The notes under the pieces are model-generated. The model searched no databases and was not told the DNA's origin. It worked only from the letters and a program-made list of their open reading frames with translations. DNA of 64,000 nt, from assembly GCF_052324685.1 (NCBI RefSeq), contig NC_135226.1, positions 15,022,887 through 15,086,886 on the forward strand, written 5' to 3'. The DNA comes from Brachyhypopomus gauderio. Taxonomy: Eukaryota > Chordata > Actinopteri > Gymnotiformes > Hypopomidae. This document shows, piece by piece, positions 11,250 through 22,300 of this stretch (positions are counted from its first letter, which is position 1; each line of letters opens with the position of its first letter). The position numbers and the translations under genes are program-made.

Positions 11250-12534
11250 AGGCAACTGTGCTAAGTAATTACAGACCCATCTCAAATCTACCATTTATTG
11301 GGAAAATAATTGAGAAAATAGCCTTCAAGTAACTCTGCAAGTGGCTGTCTAGACAAATTTCAGTCAGGTTTTTGACTGGCTCACAGTACTGAAACTGCTC
11401 TAATTAAGGTAATTAATGACATTCGTCTGAACACGGATTCAGGGAAGCTGTTCTAGTACTGCTTGACAGCCTTTGATACTGTAGTAGACCATCACATTGT
11501 TATAGATAGACTAGAGAAGTGGGTTGGTCTCTCAGGAACAGTTCTAAAATGGTTCAGTTCTTAATTGCAAGGCAGGAATTATTTTGTTGAAACTGAAAAT
11601 AAGACTCCTGAAAGAATGCCAGTGACTTCCACAGTGGTGTTCCACAGTGTTCGATACTTGGGCCACTCCTATTTAACTTATAGATGCTTCCACTTGGACA
11701 GTTTTAGCAGTCACATGAAATCAGTAACTAAGTTGACATTTTTTCATCTTAAGAATATCAATAAGATCAGAGATTTCTTGACAAAAGCAGATCTTGAGAA
11801 ACTTATTCAGGCTTTTGTTTCTAGCAGGGTTGATTACTGTAATGTCCTCCTAATAGGACTTCCAAAAAAGACAATTAAGCAGCTACAGCTGATTCAAAAT
11901 GCAGCTGCTGTTCTCACTAGGAGCAAAAAAAGTGATCATATCACCCCCATTCTTACGTCCATACAGTGGTTACCAGTACAATACAGGATAGACTTCAAGG
12001 TGTTATTACTGGTCTATAAATCACTAAATGGTGTAGGACCAGTGTATCTATCTGACATGATGCTGAGCTATGAGCCAGGCAGAAATCTTAGGTCACTAGG
12101 AACTAATCAGTTAGTCCTGCCAAAGGTAAGAACTAGGCAAGGAGAGGCAGCATTTAGATATTACGCTGTTTCTAAACGCAATCCAAATAACACAAGTAAA
12201 CATGCATGGCAACAAACACGGAGAACTCACAGGGCAACGGGAAGAACACTAGCCTATTTTAATAATTTTATTTATCTTTTACTTATTCCTATTTTCTTAT
12301 TTATTTTCTCTGTTTCCATTTTTATTGCCTTTTATTTTAATCTTTTAATCTTTAGATTGTAATCATTTTCATTTCTATTTGATTTCCTTTAAAATCTTGT
12401 TAAAATTCTTATGTATTATGGGCAACACCTTGCCAAGGTGATAGACCTCGTAATAATCTTCTTTCTTTGCTTGTGTAAAGCACTTTGAATTGCCAGTGTG
12501 TATGAAAGTTGCTACATAAATAAACTTGCCTTGC
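11250..12534 (+). pseudogene. Degraded L2/CR1-like LINE
   Basis: From 11,260 the translation shows the [12 protein letters not shown] start of a LINE reverse transcriptase with stops and deletions. A longer open stretch (about 11,700-12,175) encodes the typical C-terminal part: DYCN, QNAAA, HITPIL, WLPV and IDFK followed by LLLVYKSL. The catalytic YADD block is missing because sequence has been lost between about 11,640 and 11,700. The 3' end (12,280-12,534) has the tail with a hairpin CACCTTGCCAAGGTG and TACATAAATAAACTTGCC. This tail is reused at 26,308 and 36,173. Confidence 0.8.
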
Positions 12535-12674
12535 CACAACATAATGGGGAACAGGTGCTAGTAGTCTAGTGATGGGGACAGAAGGAGTGGTTTGGTGCTC
12601 GGGGGCGTGTTGTGAAGCAATGTGATCTGAGACACGCGCCCTCTGGCGGCGACCCGGCCTCCCCACCGTGACAA
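12535..12674 (-). mobile_element. Truncated LTR fragment
   Basis: It matches the distal part of the complete solo LTR at 36,465-36,708 and ends CACCGTGACA followed by AATATTC, the same junction as there. The proximal part is missing and is fused to the LINE tail. The identical fusion occurs at 26,531. Confidence 0.7.
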
Positions 12675-12689
12675 ATATTCAATAGTTAC

Positions 12690-13250
12690 CGAGTCTTCCC
12701 AGTCTTCCCTTAAACATCTATAGTTGGTAGAAAATTCTGCTGCCAGGTTTTCAACTGGAGTGCATAAGAGGGAGCACATTATTCCTATTCTGGCTTCCCT
12801 CCACTGGCTGCCCGTGTATTTTAGAATTCATTTTAAGATTCTTTTATTTGTTTTTAAATCTTTAGATGGACTCGCCCCACCTTACCTCTCTGAGCTCCTC
12901 CATCCACATGCTCCCACTCAGTGCCTCAGGTCAGCTGATCAGCTGCTCTTCAAGGTGTCGAGGTCAAAGCAGCGTTAGAGCAGCGGGCTTTCTCACCTGC
13001 TGCTCTTTAATTATAAAACTTTAAAAATTATTTAAAAATTATAAAACGACCTCTCAATTTATATTAGACAAGCCTCGTCACTGTCCATTTTTGAAACTCA
13101 TCTTAAAACCCATTTTTATTCCTTGGCTTTTAATCCAGCATAAGACCTGTTTTATTGGTGTTTACTGTCTCTATTTTTATTTATTTTATTACTGTTTTAA
13201 TGCAATACTGCAGTTTCCAACTGAGAGTTGATTTCTTACCTGTTCTCATT
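12690..13250 (+). pseudogene. LINE reverse transcriptase C-terminal fragment
   Basis: Encodes a short frame with HIIPILASLHWLPV and FKILLFVFKSLDG, typical of the C-terminal region of fish L2-like LINE ORFs. It is then broken by stops and an AT-rich insertion near 13,020. The same fragment is at 26,695-27,230, and a shorter piece is at 36,722-36,874. Confidence 0.75.
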
Positions 13251-14084
13251 ACGGAAAGTCCGGATGTACCTACTTATATGTAACACTGTGGTATAGAATA
13301 TTCATGCAGTGATCTTAATACTAGTCCCCTTATATGTGTCATAGAGTTTTCATGCACAGAACTAAAGTCTCTCCATTTAATTTGGTAAACATTAAATTAA
13401 AAAAATAATTATCTAATTTCCCCATAATGTGAAAACTGTGTTTCAAGACATCCTTGGCATAATTTTCATTGGGATTGTCAATGTATATATTAAAAATCAA
13501 CACCAATTATGGTAGACCTCAGTAGAAATAAAAAGACACCCAAACTCCAACTAAATGTTGGTGTGACGACTGGGGGGGCAGACAATCATGTAGACAGACA
13601 GTAACACTGACTGACTGGTGCATTTTGTGGTGAAAACTATAAAACCAATCACACCTCAATCATAGAGGTCACACATCAATTTTTTTTGGTGTGTTTGTTG
13701 GTGTCCAATAGTCCAATACTCTGTGGCACTATAAGGGGACTAGTATTCTAAAACCTAATGGGATAAAGCAATCCAAAAGCATTTAGGAATCAGATTACAT
13801 TACTTAAATATAGTAAGATTCTGGATTAGGTGACAAAAACATGTTTAATAGTTAAATCTGATAATTAATTAAATAAATTAATAGTAATCTGGGGTGACTA
13901 TGAGTAAGAACTTTGAGATTAGAACTGTGGGATTATAAAGGGTGCTCTGGTGATACAGGCTGTGTACATTTGAATTTATCATGTCATCATATTGACCGAT
14001 TAAGGTCAGACTGAAGGCAAAATAACAGGTACCCACCTCCCAACTCCAAACACAAAATCTAGTTACAAATAAGTAAAAACCATT
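13251..14084. other. Duplicated intergenic DNA, nothing recognised
   Basis: No gene or element end was identified. It is repeated almost without change at 27,251-28,084 (offset 14,000). Confidence 0.6.
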
Positions 14085-14333
14085 TGTCACGTTGTGGGGG
14101 GGCCCCTGCCGGTCGCCCCCGTTTACAGCGGCAGATGTCCTGTTTTTGGTCACGTTATGTTCGTCCCTCAGGTGGGCGGGACCCGTGATCCGTCTCACCT
14201 GAGGGTCGTTTGTTCGTCTATAAATGTCTTGTCTTTGTACCAGTTGACTGCTGGTTATTATTTCCTTCATTTGGAACAATGCACGGGTTTTTGGTTTGCA
14301 CACTTTCTATTAAACCATCCTCTTTCCCTGAGA
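14085..14333 (+). mobile_element. Truncated LTR (TGTCACG family)
   Basis: Starts TGTCACGTTG. It contains CTATAAATGTCTTGTC (TATA-like, 14,218 onward) and CTATTAAACCATCC near the end, as in the fuller copies at 36,875-37,137 and in the interrupted one at 50,133-52,989. It stops at CCCTGAGAC, short of the expected terminal CA. Confidence 0.7.
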
Positions 14334-16404
14334 CCATCTGTTGAGTGACATCACAGCACCATCTGTTGGGCGACCTGTAAACAGAACTAAAGTAGCAAGA
14401 AAAAGCACAGACATTCTCAAAACGGCAACAGCCGTAACACACAGAGTTTATAATAAATTTTCATTTTCAATTTTTTATATACTGGGATGATGTATTGTAA
14501 GATTGTTAGGTTTTCACACCTCATACAAGACTGCTCAGTTTCTTGTCAATATGACAAAAGATTTAATAGATTAATAACTTCAACTTCAACATTTTTTATA
14601 TACCCCTTGAAAACAACTACAGTTGACCCAAAGTGCTGCACAGAGAATATGCTAATAAAACATACAAACAGTAGGAAAAGTAGAATACAACAGTACACCA
14701 GCAATATCAATACAGTACTCAATGAGTACAGTATTGCCTGTGGACTGTTCTGTAGGACTGTAAATATAAAGTATGTTTCAAGTATTTGGGAAATGTATTC
14801 CTACTTTGTATTCCTACACAGTATTTACAGTATGTTACTATTTGTATTGCAGAACTGAAAGATTACCAACACTAGGTGGACGGAAACGTCTTTGGTCTCC
14901 TGAACAGGAAACTGAAATCCTGAACATGGTCCTAGAAAATAATGCCATAACATTACGGCAAATGCAAAGAAAAATAATAGAAAACAATGAGATATTTCAG
15001 AATATTGATAGGGTAGCTTATCAACGCTGGACCGTGTCTTGCGCAGAAATAATCTGAGGATGAAGCAGGTCTACAGGGTGCCTTTTTAACCCAATTCAGA
15101 AAGAGTCAATATAACTACGTGCAAGTAAGCCCTATACAATCTCACAACTGATGTATACACTCAACACTATATAAATTATACATAGTTCAGTATTGTAATC
15201 ATAATGATTGTGCTTCACAATAGTGACTCCTCCATGTCTATTTCTGATACTGTCATGTGTGTTTCAGAGAATCCTTGAGCAGTGGAGCACCAATTCATCT
15301 TCATTGATGAGGTTGGATTCAACCTCACAAAAAGACGAAGGAGGGGAAGGAATATCATCGGCCAGCATGCCATTGTTGAAGTCCCTGGCCAGCGCGGAGG
15401 GAACATCACTATGTGTGCAGCGATTACCCACCACGGCGTCATCCATCACCATGCTACCCTTGGCCCATACAACACTGCCCATCTAATCACATTCCTGGAC
15501 ACCCTACACAACACACTCATTCCACCAGATCAGATAGACGGTCCAGAGCAGCTCAGGTACGTTGTCATTTGGGACAATGTAAGTTTCCACCGGGCTGCTC
15601 TGGTTCTTAACTGGTTCACTGCCCACCCACACTTTTCAGTTGTTTATCTCCCTCCATATTCTCCATTCCTCAATCCTATTGAGGATTTTTTTCTGCCTGG
15701 AGATGGAAAGTGTATGAGCTACATTCACAAACACGTATACCCCTTCACCAAGCTATGGAAGACGCATGTGGAGATATAGCAGTTGATGCTTTTCATGGCT
15801 GGATTCGCCATGCTAGTCGATATTTCCCCCGCTGCTTGGCCAGAGAAAACATTGCTTGTGATGTGGATGAGGTGCTGTGGCCAGACCGAAACAGAAGAGA
15901 GGATGCAACATAGTTTTTTAAATGTAACTGTATACAGTAAATTCTTCTGTTGTTTTGTATGTAGACCACTGTATGTGCAACTTTGTGTTGGGTGGGATGT
16001 ACACTGTGTACATTGCTTTTGTGGGAAAAAATAAAATATATTTGTTACTGTGTGTATGTGTGTTCTGAGTATAAAAACACTATTCTAAAATATTTTACAA
16101 CACACTTATGTATTTCCTGTCTGTAGTAAGTGTAACACTGAACAAAAAAAAGCCTAAGTCATTATGATGAATGGAGAAGAAGTGTTTTCCATTCATCATA
16201 GTGTTTTACATTGAGCACATCAGTGTTCAACTGGTTCTTATAAATGTCTATTCATATGATGGTTTGTGTGTGTTATCTGTGTCATCAAGAGAACTGAGGG
16301 GTTTTGCCCAATGTGTGTGTGTTTTTTTGATTTGTGTGTAGAGTTCTAAGAGTATGAGGCATGCTTTCAGACAATGTGTGTAAACAATTGAGAAAAACTG
16401 TAAT
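14334..16404 (+). mobile_element. Tc1/mariner-like (DDE) transposon, copy 1
   Basis: The right end reads, on the minus strand, TACAGTTTTTCTCAATTG, which matches the end at 44,584 of a reverse copy. The left terminus could not be placed, because a truncated LTR adjoins it. The transposase region is listed separately. An exact-looking copy lies at 28,334-30,404. Confidence 0.75.
14850..15912 (+). pseudogene. Broken Tc1/mariner-like transposase, copy 1
   Basis: An N-terminal helix-turn-helix-type segment (RKRLWSPEQETEI...) follows an acceptor near 14,851. It is frameshifted near 15,027 and stops. A probable intron (15,128-15,267) precedes the catalytic part, which contains FIDEVGFN (first Asp), IWDNVSFHR (second Asp) and FLNPIEDF (Glu). 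I count 35 residues between the second Asp and the Glu. A seven-T run just after this Glu shifts the frame; the reverse copy at 45.8 kb has eight Ts there and reads on in frame. The C-terminal part continues to a stop at about 15,912 in another frame. The transposase is therefore inactive. Confidence 0.85.
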
Positions 16405-16419
16405 ACGGCGGTACCTGAG

Positions 16420-16645
16420 CAAGAGGACATTAAGAACTACAGAACAATTTCCAATCTTTCTATTTTTAGTAAATTGTTTGAATGTGTTGCTGTAGTCTAG
16501 TTGAAAGAACATCTATGTTCTAATAATCTTTCTGAGCTGTTCTAGTCTGCGTTTGGAGTTAACCACAATACTCAATCTACCTTATAAATGACTTATTGTT
16601 TGAGTGAACTCTGGACTGTTGAATATTTGTGCTCTCCTGGATCTC
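16420..16645 (+). pseudogene. Short LINE RT fragment
   Basis: Translation with interruptions gives NYRTISNL, FSKLFE, KEHLCSNN and SAFG, matching the NYRPIS...FQSGF region of LINE reverse transcriptases. The same piece is at 30,420-30,633. Confidence 0.6.
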
Positions 16646-17113
16646 CACATGTCTCTAATTTTCTCCCTTCTCTCATAACGCAGCAGAGAAAACGTATATA
16701 TCAGTGCATGTCTTTCTTCTCATCTGTGAGGTGACAAGCAGGAAAGTGAGATGTGAGCATTCAAGGAAGGTTGCATCCATTAACAGGATCCAAAACACAG
16801 AACACGTTGTTGCTCCCCTCCTCCGCTCCAGAGCCCGCGTGACGGACCTTCCATGTGGCCCGCGTTGTGATTTCCTTCTGTCAGCGGGTGCCATGAGCAC
16901 TCTGTTCTCTTGTTCCTCCTCATTTGGCCACGCCTCCTTATTGGGGAATAGGAAGATGGTGGGGAATAGGAAGATTATTATTATGGTGGGGAATAGGATT
17001 ATTGTTTCCTCTTATTGCTTTCACCTGTGTCTAGTTAACCCCATCAACGCCTAATGTATAAGTGTTTACATGTCAGCTGTTTTGACCCAGCGTTTGCTGT
17101 GTTTGTTGGTGCT

Positions 17114-19115
17114 CATGTGTCACAGTTTTAATGTGAGGGCTGAGAATGTTTGGTATTGTCCAGCTGTGGAATATCTGAGGGCAAAGATGCTGTGGCTACA
17201 TGTAACTGATTCTCCAGGTGGGTATCTGTTAATCTTGAACGAAGTCGGTTTTTTGCATGTGACAGCTTTGAGAAGAATTGTTCACAGCGGTATGTGGTTC
17301 CGAACAGTGAGGCCATTTTAAGTGCATGTTTCCTTAAATTTGGAAATTCACAAGCACTTATGTTCTGTTTGTAGAATTCTAGCAGGTCCATGTTGCTGTG
17401 CCTGGCCTTTAGCTGACAGTTATTCTGAAGTTCAATTATTTCTAGCTGCATGCATTCTGGTACATCAGCCACATTTACATTGAATGGTGTTGCAAAAATG
17501 TTAAGATCTTGTTCTTTTGCTTTCACATCTTGAAATCACTGAGCAAATGCTTCTAGCAAGTAGGTACATTCATTTGCATATTCTTTTGTCCTTTCTGGCA
17601 CAGGATTGTGATTCTGAAGTGTAGGGAAATGCCCAACATTGCCCCTTGCAAGTTGCACTTGCCACAATTTTAATTTGGCTTCAAATGACTTCATATGAAA
17701 AAGAAGTGAGACTAGGAGCTGATTAGGCCCTTGCAGTTTAACATTGAGCTCTGACAAATAGCTTGTGATGTCCACCATGAAGGCCAAATCACACGTCATT
17801 GAGTTTTTCATTACATTTCCCTTTTGTTTCCATGAAACTTTTAACAGCATCTCGGAGTTCATAAAATCGCTTGCGCATGTTAGCCCTGCTAAGCCATCGC
17901 ACCTCACAGTAGTAAACCAAATCTCTGTAGTCTTTTTCTAGGCTTTTCAAAAATTCCTTGAACTGTCGATTATTTAGCCCTCTACTTTTAATGAAGTTAA
18001 CGCAGGAAACAACAGTTGCCATTACATCTTTTATACACAGTGACTGTGAGCACAGATTTTCTTGGTGAATAATACAGTGACATGTAAATAAACTGCTGGG
18101 ATCTACACCAACACGTGCCATCTCTTTTTTAATGAGTGCCACCAATCCTTTATGTGTCCCCACCATAGCTGGTGCACCATCAGTTGTCAGTCCACATAAT
18201 TTGTTGAGTGATAAACCATAGGACTGCATTGCTATCATTAGCTTCTCAAAATGTCCTCACCTTTGGTTGTATCATGCATGCCCACCAACGAAAGCAAATC
18301 CTCTCTTGTGTTAAAACCCACCATAATTCCACGTACAAAAATTGCCGTTATGTCTGTTGTCTCGTCTAAAGCCAATGAGTAGAACTCAAAATCCTTGACA
18401 GAATCTTTCAGAGATTTCTCAATATCCTGTGCCATATTGCCAATATGGTCCGACGAGAAAGGCTGACGTTCTGGAACAGTTTCAGCTTTTCTGGAGCGAG
18501 CACCTGAGCAGCAGCGACCATACATTCCTTCACAAACTCTCCTTCAGAATATGGCCTCAGCCTCTTTGCTATCAGTTCACGTAACTCGCCTCAGTCACAC
18601 TGTCCAGCTCCTTTTTGGGTCGTGTATAAGACGCTTGCTGTGTAAGCAAATTATTTTTAAGCGCCTTTATTTTTTCTGCTCGTACTGCAGTGTAGTATAA
18701 CTTGCGTGTTTGGTGGTATGATGTCTTTCAATATTGCTTTTCTTGAGAACAGCGAGGGCTTCTCTACAAATTAAGCATACTGGCTTTCCTTTCACTTCAA
18801 CGAAAAAATATTCTGTCGTCCATTTTTCTTGAAAGGCACGATATTCATCATCAACTTTCCTCCGCTTCGCCATTTTTCCAACTCGGACAAGCTTACTTCA
18901 TGTCAGAAAGATGCATCTAATCGGATGAACCTACAATCATGTTTCTTGCAGCTAATTGGTTCGTTGAAAATATGCTAATTGAGTTGTAGAGTATCAAAAG
19001 TGACTGCATAAATCCTAAATATATATTTAATAAAATATAGAAAATACCCGACGGGCCATATATGGCTGAGTGGGGGGTCGTATACGGCCCGCGGGCCGGA
19101 GGTTCCCCACCCCTG
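17114..19115 (-). pseudogene. hAT (Charlie-like) transposon with broken transposase, copy 1
   Basis: The right end (19,115) reads inward on the minus strand as CAGGGGTGGGGAACCTCC, a hAT terminus. The left terminus is missing. In order on the minus strand there is a BED-type zinc-finger segment (18,873-18,667; CLIC...HHTTKH), then LALDETTDIT (18,525-18,238), GLTTDGAPAMVG and CEVRWLS (18,238-17,789), and the C-terminal dimerisation region (17,526-17,128; FFSKLSHAKNRLRSRLTD). Adjacent pieces lie in different frames or are separated by stops, so no full transposase can be made. The 8-bp target duplication cannot be verified. The second copy is at 31,102-33,085. Confidence 0.85.
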
Positions 19116-19351
19116 GTGTACACGATAGCATTTAGTTCATAGCACAACCACTGAGACAGTGACCATGACCAGTTAGTTTCTGGGAATATGATTACCCAAA
19201 GTCCTTAGACAAACAGACACACACACAAAGCTTATGTTTACAACTACAATAATCTTTATGCGTTTATTTACTGATCTAGCTTGAGGATGTAATTATTCAG
19301 AGTACTTTGACTTTCTGAGATACATATTACATAATGTGGTTCACATAGGTT

Positions 19352-22300
19352 TCAGCAAACGGCATTAAAAACCTCTCCATTAAAGCAAGCATTGCATCTT
19401 TCAGGAGTACATTGATAAAGAAAAATTTCTTTGTTTACTTTTGCAAAGTTTGTACGGCGGTTATCACGACTCTCGCTGCCAAAAATCTTACTGAAAACAA
19501 AAGCTTTTCGATTTCGGCTGTTGAACATCTTGAGGGCTTTGAGAATGTTATACGGACTCTGTTCATTTAAACAGGTATTTAGACAGGGGGAGTTGTAGGT
19601 GTAGAAAATGACACAGCCATTGCTGTTCTTATTCAGGAGGTTCTGCATAGGCGAGGCTTGATTTGCTGAATTTAGCAGCCGTGACTCAGAGTGGGCGTTA
19701 CTCTTTGGCAATGCCCCAATCATTGTGTTGCTTTGATAAATGTTTCTTTCATTTAAGACCTTTTTGACATTTACTGGGTCATTGCCTGCAAGGAAGTCCT
19801 GACCTGGAATAAAACCTGCAGCACACTGATCAGCTGGAATATTGAGGGCCACTGCATACTGAACATCAACACCAGGACTAAACCTGTAATGAACAAAACA
19901 ATGAAAGGCATGATAATTCATGTAATGACACTGAGAAATTGATTTTAATGTTGAAGGAGCTACTGCAGAACAATGTTATCTATATTTTCTTGCTTTTGTA
20001 TAATAATTTACAATGCTCCACTTATTTTGCATTATTTATATTAGACATTGTTTCGCTTACTTGTTCTGAATGTACTTGATTATCCGAGCCAGAGTGTTCT
20101 GGTCCACATTTTGAGTTTCAGTTCCTCTAAAAACAACGCAGAGCAGGAAGCAACCTCTCAGAACTCTACCGAACACCTGCAGTGAAACCACAATAACTTT
20201 ATAAGTCAAATTTCATGAACACCGGCCTAACTGAGTGTTTGTGCTCCATGTCACTAAACATTGTACATTTGGCCAGCTTGTGGCTCTGAGGTGTTTATTA
20301 ATGCTGTGCAGGTAGTAGTTCTCTCAATGATACAGGTGTATCATACATCAGAAGAGAAGAAATGGATGAGATCTTGTAGTAATCTAGGAACTACAACTAC
20401 TTGTAGATACATATGTTCAGTAAATATTTATAGGTGTGACGCTCGGGGCTGGACGAAGGACGAGACACGAAATCCTTCTGGACGGACGTCACTTTAAGTT
20501 TATTCACATATATTGCGCAATAGCGCACAGTGAACAGAGATACACACACAGAAACGTGTAGACCAGGGGTACTCAAATAGAAATGATGACGGGCCACATT
20601 TTATTTTTTCAATCACTGACGGGGCCGGTTACGGGGGGGGGGGGGGGGGGGGTGGTGGTGTGAACGCATTTGAATGAATGAATGAATGTTCGATTTATAT
20701 AGCGCCTTTCCAAATTCCCAAGGTCGCTTTACAATTTAACACAGGTACAATTCACAGACAACCAATCACACACACACCGGTGAGAAGCGGCAGCCAATTG
20801 CGCACAGCGTACTCTCTACCGGGATCCACAGCCCCCTGGGGGACTGAATGGGGTGCAGGAAGGGGAGAGAGGACAGACCCTAGTGGCAGAGCACCATCCA
20901 CCACTGGACATACAAGCACACACACGCACGCACGCACACAGACACAGACACTACTTTTTATTGAACATAGAGACACAGACACACACTCAGGGAGAATTTT
21001 TGTTGACTGCCAATTTACCTAACCTCCATGTTTTTGGACTGTGGGAGGAAACCGGAGATCCCGGTGGAAACCCACGCAAACACGGGGAGAACATGGAAAC
21101 TCCACTCAGATAGGAACTAGAACCCAAGACCCCAGTGCTGAGAGGCAAACGTGCTAACCACCAAGCCACCGTGTTACCCATTTTGACGCATTTGGGCGTC
21201 TGCTACCTGTTTGTTGTTGCCATAAAGGCAATCCCCGGCATCATCTTGAGATCGCGGTGCGCGATTTCAAAATAAGAGCGGATAGCGCGATTTAAAAAAA
21301 AAGATTCCTAAAAAAAAAAAAAACACTTTTCAAAACAGCTCGCGGGCCAGAAATAGATAGCCCCGGCCCGCGGGCCGCTATTTGAGTATGGGGGGTGTAG
21401 ACTCTAGACAACGACGAGCACAGGACACTGCGCGAGCGCACATTAAATAGACAAACCACATTAACCCCATGTGATTACGAGACGATTCACAGGTGAGACG
21501 GATTATCACATGACATTGCCATCACCACGGAATATCCACAGACGCAGACGATGCACGTAGACTACGTAAACACACGCCCAAAAGGGAGGGGCCGGGGTCC
21601 TCAACGTGACAGACGCCCCCTCCAAGGGCACTACCCGTCCCGGGGTGCCAACAGGACCGAGTGCCCCGAACCCACGACGATGGGCGGATCCGACGCGCTC
21701 AGTCCTGCGTCTGGGAGGTGACTGCCCTTGGCGAAGCGTCCATCACGAATCGTCTAGCACACCCTCCCTGGGAAGACGGGGGAAAAGACGTTAAACACAT
21801 TAAACGGCACATTCACAAACACACACACAGGCACGTTTACACAAAGTGGCACAAGAGGGAAAAACGGGTTAGGTACACAAAGGGGGAGACTGACAAACAC
21901 AGGAACACAAACATGTAACATAGGCGCCAGGCTTCGCGCCAGGAGAAGAGCGAGTAGGGGAGAGTGCTCCGGTGCTGCTGGCGCTGTGTTGGGCAATCCC
22001 CCTCCTGCCTTCGCTGCGAACTCTCCGCCGGGTGCAGCGTGGCTGGCGGACGTGCCGGGAGCAGCGCGGCGGGCGGACGTGCCGGGAGCAGCGCGGCGGG
22101 CGGACGTGCCGGGAGCAGCGCGGCGGGCGGACGTGCGAGGTGCAGCGCGGCTGTAGGACGTGCCAGGTGCAGCGTGACTGGCGGATGTACCCGGCGCAGC
22201 GCGAGGAAGCTCCTCCTCGTAGTCCATCAGCTCCTCCTCGCCCTCCAGGACCCCTTCCATGGACTTAGCCGGACTCTCACCCCGGGAATAGTCCATGGGG

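Noticed and set aside
14094..14348. Plus-strand frame duplicated at 28,094
   Set aside because: It is translation of an LTR fragment, not a gene.
16673..16900. Minus-strand frames at the unit edges (also 7,167 and 30,661)
   Set aside because: Shadow frames in duplicated spacer DNA.
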